Assembly: GCA_030550515.1 (NCBI GenBank)
Contig: JAUQPE010000029.1
Coordinates: 124,001 to 188,000, forward strand
Direction of reading: 5' to 3'
Length of the DNA stretch: 64,000 bases
From: Thermotogota bacterium
GTDB lineage: Bacteria; Thermotogota; Thermotogae; Thermotogales; Thermotogaceae
Shown here: one piece after another, positions 1-7,461 of the stretch
Layout: each line of letters starts with the position of its first letter
How positions within the stretch are numbered: the stretch's first letter is position 1
The notes under the pieces: generated by a model
The model's input: only the letters and a program-made list of their open reading frames with translations
Database searches by the model: none
What the model was told of the DNA's origin: nothing
Position numbers and translations under genes: made by a program

Positions 1-815
1 ATCGACTTTGTCTGCGCGTGGTACATGGGATAGAGAACCAACCTGACGATCACGGTGAACAGGATGATCGCCCATCCGAAACTTCCCGTGATCCCTTTCA
101 GCCACCAGAAGAACCACACCAAGGGGTAAAAGACAGGATCGTACCACCTGTTAAACCCTGGGATGCTCCCAAGTGTCTTGACGAGCGAGTCGTAATCTTG
201 AGGGAAAGCCTTCTTCAGGAGGACCTTCTTGGCTGGACCAAGGTAAACGTTCACCCTCCAATTCCCCAGAACGTCGACGACGTCGTCCACTACCAAACCT
301 TTCCCGTGCTGAACGACCACCAACCCTCGCGTTTTTGGGTTGAACGAGACAAAGTAATTTTCGACAAACCTATCGGTCGTAACGTCAAAAGATATGCGTG
401 GCAACGTGATCTTTAAGGGAACAGAAGTCTCCACGGATACCGTGAAAGTGTAGTTCTCATCGTTTTTGATGATGAAGGTCTTCTTGGCGATCCCGTAGTT
501 GTAGATCAGCCAAACCTCTTCCAAGAAACCATCCTTCGTCCTCCCTGCCCCACTTACCAGCGGTTCCTCCACGACTTCCAAAGTACCTTTGTCCCAGAGC
601 AGATCGAAACCATCCCCCGCATGAGTGAAAACGTGCTTTCTACCGTCGACAAGCGAGTAGAAGTCCTTCAAAACGCCGTGTTTCAAATCGAAATGATACT
701 CCTCGAAGCGCGTCAGTACGACGATCCCATCGCTCGTTTTTGTGACCCTTATGGGTTCCACGCAGAAGGCAAAGATGGTCATCGTTATCGCAAGGACGAA
801 AGCTATCCTTTTCAA
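1..815 (-). CDS. yidC: Membrane protein insertase YidC/OxaA (3' part beyond the window)
   Basis: Inserts and folds proteins in the inner membrane, alone or with SecYEG. The frame is open from base 815 to the left edge, 271 codons without a stop, so the C-terminal transmembrane core is missing. The TTG start is chosen because a GAGGAGGCGG ribosome site lies just upstream and the next residues (KRIAFVLAITMTIFAF) form an N-terminal membrane anchor. A periplasmic domain of roughly 190 residues follows, then a Trp/Phe-rich hydrophobic segment and the start of the next helix (LVLYPMYHAQTKS), typical of the entry into the conserved YidC domain. It starts 2 bases after the yidD stop, so the two are translationally linked. 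The rpmH-rnpA-yidD-yidC order supports the call. Confidence 0.92.
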   Translation of the reverse strand, partial: MKRIAFVLAITMTIFAFCVEPIRVTKTSDGIVVLTRFEEYHFDLKHGVLKDFYSLVDGRKHVFTHAGDGFDLLWDKGTLEVVEEPLVSGAGRTKDGFLEEVWLIYNYGIAKKTFIIKNDENYTFTVSVETSVPLKITLPRISFDVTTDRFVENYFVSFNPKTRGLVVVQHGKGLVVDDVVDVLGNWRVNVYLGPAKKVLLKKAFPQDYDSLVKTLGSIPGFNRWYDPVFYPLVWFFWWLKGITGSFGWAIILFTVIVRLVLYPMYHAQTKS

Positions 816-817
816 AA

Positions 818-1063
818 TCACCGCCTCCTCAACTTAAAGGTGAAGGAAAATTCCTCGGGAACCGGGTCGTAACCTCCTCGCGAAAGCGGGTGACACCTGA
901 GAAGGCGCCTGAGGCCCAAAAGCGTTCCTTTCATCAGGCCATGCTTCTCCAGGGCTTCTATGAAATAACTTGAACACGTAGGAATAAACCTACACGTGGG
1001 AGGTTTAAGGGGAGAGATGTACTTTTGATAAAACCTCACGAGAGAAATTATCAACCCTTTCAT
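818..1063 (-). CDS. yidD: Membrane protein insertion efficiency factor YidD
   Basis: Small (81 aa) membrane-associated protein thought to assist YidC-dependent insertion. Family marks are all visible: [22 protein letters not shown], then an EAL segment, [18 protein letters not shown] and a basic tail ending LRRR. The conserved Cys residues in the [10 protein letters not shown] and RCHP motifs are present. Its start overlaps the rnpA stop by 4 bases, and its own end carries the ribosome site of yidC, so it sits in the usual rnpA-yidD-yidC module. Length is normal for the family. Confidence 0.95.
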   Translation of the reverse strand: MKGLIISLVRFYQKYISPLKPPTCRFIPTCSSYFIEALEKHGLMKGTLLGLRRLLRCHPLSRGGYDPVPEEFSFTFKLRRR

Positions 1064-1413
1064 GCCTCGACCCTTTCCAACAACTCCTCGATGAGCCTTT
1101 TCACGAACCAGTAATCCATCCGATCGAAACTTTCAGATAGCCTCTTTCTCGGAAGAATCACGTAATCGTAGCCTTCTTTAAACTTCGCTTTGTTCCTCCT
1201 GAAAATCTCTCTTACCCATCTCTTCAGCTTGTTCCTTGTCCACGCTTTTCCGAACTTCCTTTTCACCACAATCCCCAACCTAGGGTAACCAAGACCGTTC
1301 TCCGTGTAAAATAACACAAAAAAATCGTTTTGAACCACTTTACCATTTTCGAAGACATTCTCGAAGTCTCTTTTGAGCCTCAGGCGCTCTCTCTTGGGAA
1401 ACCTCTCGCTCAT
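1060..1413 (-). CDS. rnpA: Ribonuclease P protein component
   Basis: Protein cofactor of RNase P, which matures tRNA 5' ends with the catalytic RNA. The family core [29 protein letters not shown] is intact ([10 protein letters not shown] is the RNA-binding motif), as is the C-terminal VILPRKRL strand. The start at 1413 gives 117 aa, the length I recall for the T. maritima protein, with a similar beginning ([10 protein letters not shown]). It overlaps the rpmH stop as TGATG, a classic coupling junction. The same frame stays open upstream through all of rpmH to a GTG at 1554, which would give a 164-aa protein; that GTG directly abuts the Shine-Dalgarno sequence, so I prefer the short form but cannot exclude the long one. 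Confidence 0.88.
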   Translation of the reverse strand: MSERFPKRERLRLKRDFENVFENGKVVQNDFFVLFYTENGLGYPRLGIVVKRKFGKAWTRNKLKRWVREIFRRNKAKFKEGYDYVILPRKRLSESFDRMDYWFVKRLIEELLERVEA

Positions 1414-1547
1414 CACACCGTCAGTCTCCAGCGACCTTTCTTCCTCCTGTTCCTGAGGACCCTTCTGCCTCCGGGTGTACTCTTTCTGGCCAAAAAGCCG
1501 TGGGTCTTCTTTCTCTTCCTCCTCGAAGGTTGGTAGGTCCTCTTCAT
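1413..1547 (-). CDS. rpmH: 50S ribosomal protein L34
   Basis: Translates to a 44-residue, Arg/Lys-rich L34 beginning [20 protein letters not shown] and ending [11 protein letters not shown], a full match to the family pattern and length. The ATG at 1547 is 6 bases after a GGAGGAG ribosome site. Its stop overlaps the rnpA start by one base. The whole gene lies out of frame inside the longer open frame of rnpA (1060-1554), the geometry described for Thermus, where rpmH is embedded in rnpA. It follows psuG by 18 bases, with no visible dedicated promoter in that gap. Confidence 0.96.
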   Translation of the reverse strand: MKRTYQPSRRKRKKTHGFLARKSTPGGRRVLRNRRKKGRWRLTV

Positions 1548-1565
1548 CAGCCACTCCTCCCTTTC

Positions 1566-2477
1566 TCAGTTTTTCTCGACAGAGAATATTGTACCACAGT
1601 TCCTCGCCATACCAACCGATATCTCACCGGCGAGCAGGAGGTTCTCTTTCAAAAGCGCCACGTTCGCTGCGAGCGTCTTCCCCCTCGATCTTTCAGAGAG
1701 TTCCTTCAAAAGGTAGGGTGTCAACTCCTTTCCCCTGACCCCTTCGATCTTCACTTCCGAAAGGTATCTTTCCACTTCTTCCAGAGGTACTTCGAACTCT
1801 GCGGGCACAGGATTCAAAACCAGAAGTGTCTTTTCGAGCTCAAGTTCTTTCATCGTCGCCGCGATCCTCAACACTTCCTCAACCGAGTTCACCCTGGGAA
1901 CCCTTATCCCACTTCTCCTGGAGTAAAACACCGGGAATTCGTCGGTTCCGTATCCTACCACCGGAACCTGCAAGGTCTCGAGGAGTTCGTTTGTGGCCTC
2001 GACATCCAAGATCGATTTCATCCCGGAACAGACAAGTACCGCTCTTCCGTTCGCCAGTTCAATTAGGTCCTGGGAGATGTCACGTCCCCCAGGATGAACA
2101 CCGCCTATACCGCCGGTGACCACCACCTCGATCCCAACTTTCCTGCAGATGAAAAGAGTAGCGCTCACCGTGGTAGCACCATGGCACTCCTTCACCACAA
2201 CGATCGGGATTTCCCTGGTTCCAACTTTCTCGGCACCTTCTTTTATCATTCTTAACAGTTCTTCCTTTCGTATTCCGACGACGATCTCCCCATCCAAAAT
2301 GCCGACGATAGCCAGGTGAAATCCCTTCCCTTTGGACACCTCCATCAGTTCGTCGAACAACCCCTCCGAGACTTCCCGGGGGAGTCCTTGGACGAACACG
2401 GATGTCTCCATTCCCACCACGGGTTCCCGCGTTTCGATGGCCTTTCTCACGTGCTCAGCGATTCTCAAACCCACCAT
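1566..2477 (-). CDS. psuG: Pseudouridine-5'-phosphate glycosidase
   Basis: Reversibly splits pseudouridine 5'-phosphate into uracil and ribose 5-phosphate. Diagnostic stretches are visible: VVGMETSVFVQGLPRE near the N-terminus, VGTREIPIVV, GATTVSATLFICRKVGIEVVVTGG, GGVHPGG and SQDLIEL. Length is 303 aa (family about 285-310). The frame is open for 32 more codons upstream, but that part lies inside cobO and is unlike the family; the ATG at 2477 overlaps the cobO stop as TGATG and was chosen. I recall T. maritima TM1464 as the direct homologue. No psuK kinase is next to it, so uptake or phosphorylation of pseudouridine would have to be encoded elsewhere. Confidence 0.9.
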   Translation of the reverse strand: MVGLRIAEHVRKAIETREPVVGMETSVFVQGLPREVSEGLFDELMEVSKGKGFHLAIVGILDGEIVVGIRKEELLRMIKEGAEKVGTREIPIVVVKECHGATTVSATLFICRKVGIEVVVTGGIGGVHPGGRDISQDLIELANGRAVLVCSGMKSILDVEATNELLETLQVPVVGYGTDEFPVFYSRRSGIRVPRVNSVEEVLRIAATMKELELEKTLLVLNPVPAEFEVPLEEVERYLSEVKIEGVRGKELTPYLLKELSERSRGKTLAANVALLKENLLLAGEISVGMARNCGTIFSVEKN

Positions 2478-2986
2478 CAGTACTCGATACCCCTCCTGGC
2501 GGTGACACCTCTTTGGAAGTAGTGTTTTACCTCTCTCATCTCTGTCACCAGATCGGCCCTTTCTATCAGCCAATCTGGGGCGTACCTTCCGGTGATCACG
2601 AGTTCCACGTGTTCCGGTTTTGAATCCAAGAGATCTTCGACTTCTTCTCTTGACAAAAGACCCAAGTGTATCGCCACGTTGAACTCGTCGAGTACCACGA
2701 GGTCGTACTTCCCCGAGCTCAACCTCTCTTTCGCATCCCGAAGACCTTCTCGTGCCAACCTCCTGTGTTCGGGATCCGTGGGGTCTCTCACAAATTTCCC
2801 GTTACCATAGAGCACGATCTCTATCGGAAGGAACTCCCGTATCTTCACCTCAGAGCTCTCCATCCCTTTGAGAAACTGTCCCACGAAAACCTTCAGGCCG
2901 GCACAAGCAGCCCGCACTGCCAGACCTATAGCAGCCGTCGTCTTACCCTTACCATCTCCCGTGTAGACTTGGATGTAACCTTTCAT
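2477..2986 (-). CDS. cobO: Cob(I)alamin/corrinoid adenosyltransferase (CobO/BtuR type)
   Basis: Transfers the 5'-deoxyadenosyl group from ATP to cob(I)alamin or precursors. The 169-aa protein has the family P-loop GDGKGKTTAAIGLAVRA near residue 10, the VVLDEFNVAI Walker B-like segment and VVITGR-like ELVITGRYAPDWLIERADLVTEM, followed by a His/Tyr/Arg-rich C-terminus (KHYFQRGVTARRGIEY) typical of BtuR/CobO. First gene of a minus-strand run that continues into psuG, rpmH, rnpA, yidD and yidC. It is divergent from engB with only 49 bases between the starts. Confidence 0.93.
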   Translation of the reverse strand: MKGYIQVYTGDGKGKTTAAIGLAVRAACAGLKVFVGQFLKGMESSEVKIREFLPIEIVLYGNGKFVRDPTDPEHRRLAREGLRDAKERLSSGKYDLVVLDEFNVAIHLGLLSREEVEDLLDSKPEHVELVITGRYAPDWLIERADLVTEMREVKHYFQRGVTARRGIEY

Positions 2987-3005
2987 CTTGTTACCACCCA
3001 GCTAA

Positions 3006-3017
3006 TATGCTAGCATA
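3006..3017. promoter_or_regulatory. 12-bp palindrome between divergent cobO and engB
   Basis: TATGCTAGCATA is a perfect palindrome in the middle of the 49-base gap. Each half reads TATGCT, a fair -10 match, on its own strand, so it could be a shared bidirectional -10 or an operator. I see no convincing -35 on either side, so this is a weak call. Confidence 0.3.
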
Positions 3018-3035
3018 AACGGGAGGGGTGAAAAC

Positions 3036-3617
3036 ATGTTGATAAGAACCGTTGAACTCGTGAAAGTGACCACGCAACCAGGTGATTACCCTCCTCCCTT
3101 AAAAGGGGAAGTGGCGTTCGCCGGTAGGTCCAACGTGGGAAAATCTTCCCTTCTGAATCGACTCTTCAACAGAAAAATAGCTTACGTGAGCAAAAACCCA
3201 GGGAAGACCAGGTCCATAAACTTTTACCTTGTGAACTCGGAGTTCTACTTCGTGGACCTACCAGGTTACGGTTACGCCAAGGTTTCGAAGGCGGAAAGAA
3301 TTCACTGGAAGAAGCTTGTTGAAGACTATTTCGAGAACAGGTGGTCCTTACAGATGGTCTTCTTACTCGTGGACGGAAGGATACCACCTCAAGAGAACGA
3401 CTTGATGATGGTAGAGTGGCTGAAAGAGCTGCGGATTCCTTTCACCATACTTCTTACGAAGATGGACAAGGTGAAACCTTCGGACAGGAAGAAGGTGTTG
3501 GACGAACGTAAAAGGGTGTTCGAAGAGTACGGGGAGTACACGATCATACCCACCTCAGCCATCACAGGTGAAGGAATTGACAAAGTCTTGGATTTGATTT
3601 TCACACTTTTCAGGTGA
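3036..3617 (+). CDS. engB: Ribosome biogenesis GTPase EngB/YsxC
   Basis: GTPase needed for late 50S subunit assembly. The 193-aa protein has the family order: [14 protein letters not shown] (G1), [11 protein letters not shown] (G2), [12 protein letters not shown] (G3), LLTKMDKV (G4) and [10 protein letters not shown] (G5). The Shine-Dalgarno GGGAGGGGTG lies 6 bases before ATG. It is the first plus-strand gene after cobO. The end of its coding region contains the -35 of the next promoter (3594-3599), so the downstream peptide/HD-GYP unit can be transcribed separately. Confidence 0.96.
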   Translation: MLIRTVELVKVTTQPGDYPPPLKGEVAFAGRSNVGKSSLLNRLFNRKIAYVSKNPGKTRSINFYLVNSEFYFVDLPGYGYAKVSKAERIHWKKLVEDYFENRWSLQMVFLLVDGRIPPQENDLMMVEWLKELRIPFTILLTKMDKVKPSDRKKVLDERKRVFEEYGEYTIIPTSAITGEGIDKVLDLIFTLFR

Positions 3618-3623
3618 TAAAAT
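3594..3623 (+). promoter_or_regulatory. Sigma-A promoter for the peptide/HD-GYP unit
   Basis: TTGATT (3594-3599), an 18-base spacer and TAAAAT (3618-3623) preceded by TG, an extended -10 (TGATAAAAT). The same TGATAAAAT block is used in the lysine riboswitch promoter at 44146-44174. It overlaps the engB stop codon. Transcription would begin near 3630, at the left arm of the inverted repeat. Confidence 0.6.
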
Positions 3624-3627
3624 CAGC

Positions 3628-3871
3628 GGTAAGGGGGCAAGGGGTGAACTCTATCAAAGCGAAGACTCGCTAAATGTTGTGGTGAGCGGAGATTTGGCAG
3701 CGAGCGGAGCCTTGAGATTCAGCAATGAAAAGGGGGGGAAATTATGAAAAAGATCCTCAGAATGATCCTTGTGCTTGGAAGCCTCTTCGGAGCTTTGATA
3801 GCAATGGTAGGAAGCAACAAAGTTTGGTAACCTTATCAACGAATCGTCCACCCTTGCCCCCTACCCCTTAC
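3628..3871. repeat. 240-base segment bounded by imperfect inverted repeats
   Basis: The left arm (3629-3646, GTAAGGGGGCAAGGGGTG) and the right arm (3849-3871, CACCCTTGCCCCC then TACCCCTTAC) are reverse complements over about 17-18 positions, apart from a 5-base insertion. Between them lie a small hairpin (AGCGA/TCGCT, 3658-3671), a duplicated GAGCGGAG and the 28-codon gene. The arms could close a long RNA stem ending just before the ribosome site of the HD-GYP gene, or could be terminal repeats of a small MITE-like element. Only one copy is present in this window. Confidence 0.6.
3744..3830 (+). CDS. 28-residue hydrophobic, signal-peptide-like protein, unknown
   Basis: ATG preceded by a very strong AGGGGGGG ribosome site at a good distance, then 28 codons and TAA. 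The product starts with two lysines (MKKILRM), has a hydrophobic stretch of about 15 residues containing SLFGALIAMVG, and ends SNKVW. It looks like a secretion signal followed by only five or six residues, as in short exported signalling peptides, or like a tiny membrane protein. No Cys suggests a thiolactone. It is read from its own promoter at 3594-3623 and lies 57 bases before the membrane HD-GYP gene. I do not recognise a family; function unknown. Being a chance frame is the main alternative, but the ribosome site argues against that. Confidence 0.5.
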   Translation: MKKILRMILVLGSLFGALIAMVGSNKVW

Positions 3872-3887
3872 AGAAGGAGAGAATGTT

Positions 3888-5171
3888 ATGGTTGTAAAAC
3901 ATAAAGAAGAGAAAGCGTTCTTTGTTTACTCCTCAATTCTTCTTTCAGTCTTTTTGTTTCTCATGATTAAGGATATGAGAGCCATTCTCACTCTAAATCT
4001 AAATCTTTTCCTCACACTTTTCTTAATAGATCTTTTGTTTGAATGGATTGAAATTCCCGCATATAAATTCAACAGAGGTTATGTGGCCACATCCGCAGGT
4101 TTCATTGTCAACACCCTCATAGCTGCCATTCTGAATCCAGTTGAAGCTTCCTTGATAAACGCCTCCGTAGCGATAATACCGAAACTCACAAAAGCCTTTT
4201 TTGGGGAGAGAAGTCCGTTCAGTCGGTACGTCTTCAATTTCGCTCAGATAGGTTTAAGTTCGTACCTTACAAGTTTTCTGTTTCACTCTCTAGAAAATGA
4301 AAACTATTTGTTGAACATTTTTGTGATCCTCCTCTGTGGTCTTGTTTTTTTCATTCTGAACAACTTCTTCATGATAATTGCAATATACATTTTATCCGGA
4401 ACAGATGTTCAAGAATTAATTTCCAAAGTCATCTCCGGTCCCGTCCTTGGTTCTGCTCTTCTGATTCCTGTCATTGCGGTAATCTACATCCTCTACGTTT
4501 ACATGGGGTTCATAGCTATCCCGGTGTCCTTGGCGGTTGTCTTTTCAATCCAAGTCGGAAACTTTTACAGGTACAAGTACTACGAAGCGAAACTCGAACA
4601 CTTGAAGCTTCTGGTGAAGAGCCTAGAAGAAAAGGACGAGTACACGAGGGGACACAGTGAGAGGGTAGCTGAGCTGGCGAAAAAGATCGCCAAAAGGTTG
4701 AAACTCTCCCCTAGATTGGTGGACAGAATATACAACGCCGCCCTCCTTCACGACGTTGGGAAGATAGGTATACCAGACCACATCTTGAAGAAACCTTCTA
4801 GCCTCTCAAAAGAAGAGATATCGATCGTCAAGACGCACCCCGAAAAAGGTGAAGAGATTCTGAAAGAGGTTGACATATTCAGAAACCGTGAAAGCAGATG
4901 GGTGAGACACCATCACGAGAGGTGGGATGGGAAAGGTTACCCCGACGGTTTGAAGGGGGAAGAGATCCCTCTTCCGTCTCGGATAATAGCCGTTGCGGAC
5001 GTTTACGAAGCTTTGAGGAGCAACAGACCTTACCGGAAAGCCCTCTCACACGACGAAGCCAAAAGGATCCTGATGAACGAAATGAAAGGGACAGTTTTGG
5101 ATCCCAGATTGGTGGATATCCTCTTAGAAATCGTTGAAGAAGAGATGAGACCGGAGGAAGTGAGAGTGTGA
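3888..5171 (+). CDS. Membrane sensor with HD-GYP cyclic-di-GMP phosphodiesterase domain
   Basis: 427 aa. Residues about 10-225 are strongly hydrophobic with six to eight membrane segments and no recognisable extracytoplasmic domain, like a MASE-type sensor. A short linker (YRYKYYEAKLEHLKLLVKSLEEKD) leads to a complete HD-GYP domain: H256, HD at 288-289 in LLHDVGKIGIPD, H317 in KTHPEKG, HHH at 341-343 and GKGYPDGLKGEEIP at 348-361. HD-GYP proteins hydrolyse c-di-GMP. GC content changes inside the gene: sampled 60-base lines in the membrane half are 30-35% GC, the HD-GYP half about 50%. Preceded by the 28-aa peptide gene; its stop overlaps the next start (GTGA). The ligand is unknown. Confidence 0.9.
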   Translation: MVVKHKEEKAFFVYSSILLSVFLFLMIKDMRAILTLNLNLFLTLFLIDLLFEWIEIPAYKFNRGYVATSAGFIVNTLIAAILNPVEASLINASVAIIPKLTKAFFGERSPFSRYVFNFAQIGLSSYLTSFLFHSLENENYLLNIFVILLCGLVFFILNNFFMIIAIYILSGTDVQELISKVISGPVLGSALLIPVIAVIYILYVYMGFIAIPVSLAVVFSIQVGNFYRYKYYEAKLEHLKLLVKSLEEKDEYTRGHSERVAELAKKIAKRLKLSPRLVDRIYNAALLHDVGKIGIPDHILKKPSSLSKEEISIVKTHPEKGEEILKEVDIFRNRESRWVRHHHERWDGKGYPDGLKGEEIPLPSRIIAVADVYEALRSNRPYRKALSHDEAKRILMNEMKGTVLDPRLVDILLEIVEEEMRPEEVRV

Positions 5172-5674
5172 TCGTTGAGGTCTTTTTGATAGGTCTCTTC
5201 CTTTCCTTGCTTCTCAGAAACCTCTGGAACGTGCTCAAATATGAGTACAAGATGCTTTACCTTTTCCCAATACCATTTCTCCTACAAGTTCTGCCCTGGG
5301 AGAGGATCCTTGTGCCCTTGTCTTTTTTTCTGTTGTTCTTCATCTGCTACGCGAACAGGAAATTGCCGGGTTTCAAGTTGATGGCGATAGGTGCGGTGAT
5401 GAACGGTTTCGCGATGTCCGTGAATGGTGGAAAAATGCCGGTTTGGCAACCCGTGCTCGAGGCTTTGAGAATGGATCTCGATTTCAAACACACGGTTTTC
5501 CAGGAGTTCTCTTGGAGAACCTTCTTGGCTGACTACATCCCCGTCTCCTTCCCATGGGGTAGGAGGTTCATCATCAGCATAGGTGACGTACTCATCTTCA
5601 TCGGTATCATCCTGTTTTTCGTTCTAAAACCTCGACACCAAAGCCAACGGTTTCAGGTCCGACGTGAGTCGTGA
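5168..5674 (+). CDS. DUF5317 family membrane protein
   Basis: 168 aa with four or five predicted membrane helices and the NGFAMSVNGGKMPVWQP segment that I associate with DUF5317 (asparagine, Gly-Gly-Lys/Arg-Met-Pro). Starts at GTG overlapping the HD-GYP stop by 4 bases, so it is co-translated with the phosphodiesterase and may work with it in the membrane. No biochemical role is known to me. The last 68 bases overlap the 3' end of convergent degV, so the two mRNAs are complementary there. Confidence 0.75.
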   Translation: MIVEVFLIGLFLSLLLRNLWNVLKYEYKMLYLFPIPFLLQVLPWERILVPLSFFLLFFICYANRKLPGFKLMAIGAVMNGFAMSVNGGKMPVWQPVLEALRMDLDFKHTVFQEFSWRTFLADYIPVSFPWGRRFIISIGDVLIFIGIILFFVLKPRHQSQRFQVRRES

Positions 5675-6482
5675 TCACCTTTCCCATGGGCGATATTATC
5701 TCGTCCACGATCTCGTACCTCTGTCTTGCGGCGTTCAAGAGGTCCACCACACCGGTTTCACAGTCGGCGTGCACACCGATGACTCTTATCTTGGAACCAG
5801 CAGGCGTGTCTTCGGCGAGCTTCTCGAGTAACGCCTCTATGGCGTTCTTGTCCCCGCGGACTTTCCTGTAGGGAATGAGTTTCCCATCCTCGATGTCCAG
5901 ACACACCCTCACTTTCAACAGGGTCCCCAAGAAACCCTGTACTTTGGTAACCCTTCCTCCCTTGACAAGGTAATTGAAGTCAGAAACGTAGAATATAGCC
6001 TTGAAATCACCCTTCTTCAGTCTTTCTTCTATCACTTTCAAAACTTCTTCAGGACTCTTTCCCTCGTTCAACAGCTCTCGCGCCACACGAGCGGGGAGCG
6101 GGACCGCCCCAGATGCGAGCTTGGTATCGAGAACGTGGACAGGTATCTTGACTTCTTTGGAGGCTTGAACGGCAGAGTTGTAAGTTCCCGAAAGTTCAGA
6201 GGATATGGTGAAGACCATCACCGCATCGTACCCTTCCTCTTCGTATCTGGTGTAGTACTTCTTGAAATCCTCCACGCTCGGCTGGGAAGTTTTCGGAATC
6301 GTAGGCGTTTTCCTGATTCTTTCGTAGAAATCTTTTATCGCATTCTCGTCCCTGACGTCTGGTTCCATTCGTCCGTCTTCCCAAACAACGTACAACGGTA
6401 TGCTGTCTATATCGTATTTCTCAAACCACGAGAAAGGAAGATCCGCCGTGCTGTCCACCAAGATCTTGACTTTCACCCTCAT
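5607..6482 (-). CDS. DegV family fatty-acid-binding protein
   Basis: 291 aa with the DegV/FakB pattern: KILVDSTADLPFSWFEKYDIDSIPLYV at the start, the TSQPSVEDF motif, FTISSELSGTYNSA and a C-terminal THVGPETVGFGV. Family members hold a fatty acid between two domains; FakB proteins present it to the FakA kinase. No fakA is in the window. The ATG overlaps the glk stop (ATGA), making it the last gene of rho-glk-degV. It shares 68 bases with the convergent DUF5317 gene. Confidence 0.92.
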   Translation of the reverse strand: MRVKVKILVDSTADLPFSWFEKYDIDSIPLYVVWEDGRMEPDVRDENAIKDFYERIRKTPTIPKTSQPSVEDFKKYYTRYEEEGYDAVMVFTISSELSGTYNSAVQASKEVKIPVHVLDTKLASGAVPLPARVARELLNEGKSPEEVLKVIEERLKKGDFKAIFYVSDFNYLVKGGRVTKVQGFLGTLLKVRVCLDIEDGKLIPYRKVRGDKNAIEALLEKLAEDTPAGSKIRVIGVHADCETGVVDLLNAARQRYEIVDEIISPMGKVITTHVGPETVGFGVEVLERKTG

Positions 6483-7423
6483 CCCCCCATTCTCTCTCTG
6501 ATTATTGAGGCTGCCCCAAGGATACCCGCATCCTCTACGAGAGGGCTGGGAAGGATTTGATAGGTTCCAAGGAAAGAAGGCATCAAGTAGTCTGGTACTC
6601 TCTCTCGAAGCGGTTCGAGGAGAACATCACCAGCCCTCGAGATACCACCGCCGATGATGACCACCTCTGGGTTGAATATGTGAATGTATCCAGCTATAGC
6701 CCTCGCAAGTGCGTCGACTATTCTATCTCGCAGCATCAGAGCGAACCTGTCACCCATTCTTGCCGCGTCGAAGAGATGCTTTGCATCGGCTTTCTCTGGG
6801 GTTTCGGCTAGCTTGTACACGAGTGATCCGCCGTACTTCTTGTAACTTTCCTTCAAAAATCTCCTGATCGCGGTAGCGGAAGCGATGGCTTCCAAACACC
6901 CCCGCGTCCCGCAGTTACACATCGGCCCATTCGGTTCAACCACCACGTGTCCGAGTTCCGCGCCGATGCCATCCTTACCCGTCAAAAGTTTACCATGCGT
7001 GATCACCCCTCCCCCTATGCCCGTTCCAAGCGTCAACGCAACTATGTGCTCGTAACCCCTACCTGCTCCGAACCACTTTTCACCCAAGACAAAAGCGTTG
7101 GCGTCGTTCTCCACGAAAACCTTCTTTCCCGTTCTCTTACCGATCTCCTCAGCAAGACTTACATCTTTCCAATCAGGAAAATTGGGTGAAAACCTCACCA
7201 CACCTCTTTCTCTATCGATGGAACCCGGAGACCCTATTCCCACGAAGGGCGCATTTTCCCTCTCAGATACCTCCAGGATGGCTTCAGAAAGCCTCTCCAG
7301 AACGTCCTCTTTTCCGTTCTCAACGTGAGTTTTTTGAGTGATCTTTTTCAAGATCTTTCCTTCCTCTGAAACGAGGCCAACCGAGAAGGTCGTCCCTCCG
7401 AGGTCTACCCCTATGAGTTTCAA
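6479..7423 (-). CDS. glk: Glucokinase (ROK family)
   Basis: Phosphorylates glucose with ATP for glycolysis. 314 aa with IGVDLGGTTFSVGLV (ATP site), VGIGSPGSID, FVENDANAFVLGEKWFGAGRG (catalytic Asp in END), TLGTGIGGGVITHG and the ROK zinc motif GHVVVEPNGPMCNCGTRGCLE. The TTG at 7423 is chosen over an upstream GTG because AGGAGG is 8 bases before it and the resulting N-terminus, LKLIGVDLGG, matches what I recall for T. maritima TM1469 (MPKLIGVDLGG). It lies between rho and degV. Confidence 0.94.
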   Translation of the reverse strand: MKLIGVDLGGTTFSVGLVSEEGKILKKITQKTHVENGKEDVLERLSEAILEVSERENAPFVGIGSPGSIDRERGVVRFSPNFPDWKDVSLAEEIGKRTGKKVFVENDANAFVLGEKWFGAGRGYEHIVALTLGTGIGGGVITHGKLLTGKDGIGAELGHVVVEPNGPMCNCGTRGCLEAIASATAIRRFLKESYKKYGGSLVYKLAETPEKADAKHLFDAARMGDRFALMLRDRIVDALARAIAGYIHIFNPEVVIIGGGISRAGDVLLEPLRERVPDYLMPSFLGTYQILPSPLVEDAGILGAASIIRERMGG

Positions 7424-7461
7424 AGCGCACACCTCCTGCGACTACTCTTGTGATTAGTCGA

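Noticed and set aside
1500-2066. 188-residue plus-strand open frame opposite psuG/rpmH
   Set aside because: No ribosome site or family resemblance; it is antisense to clearly real genes (psuG, rpmH, rnpA).
3628-3871. c-di-GMP (GEMM) riboswitch before the HD-GYP gene
   Set aside because: I looked for the GEMM core and tetraloop-receptor pattern and did not find them; the inverted-repeat design is different.
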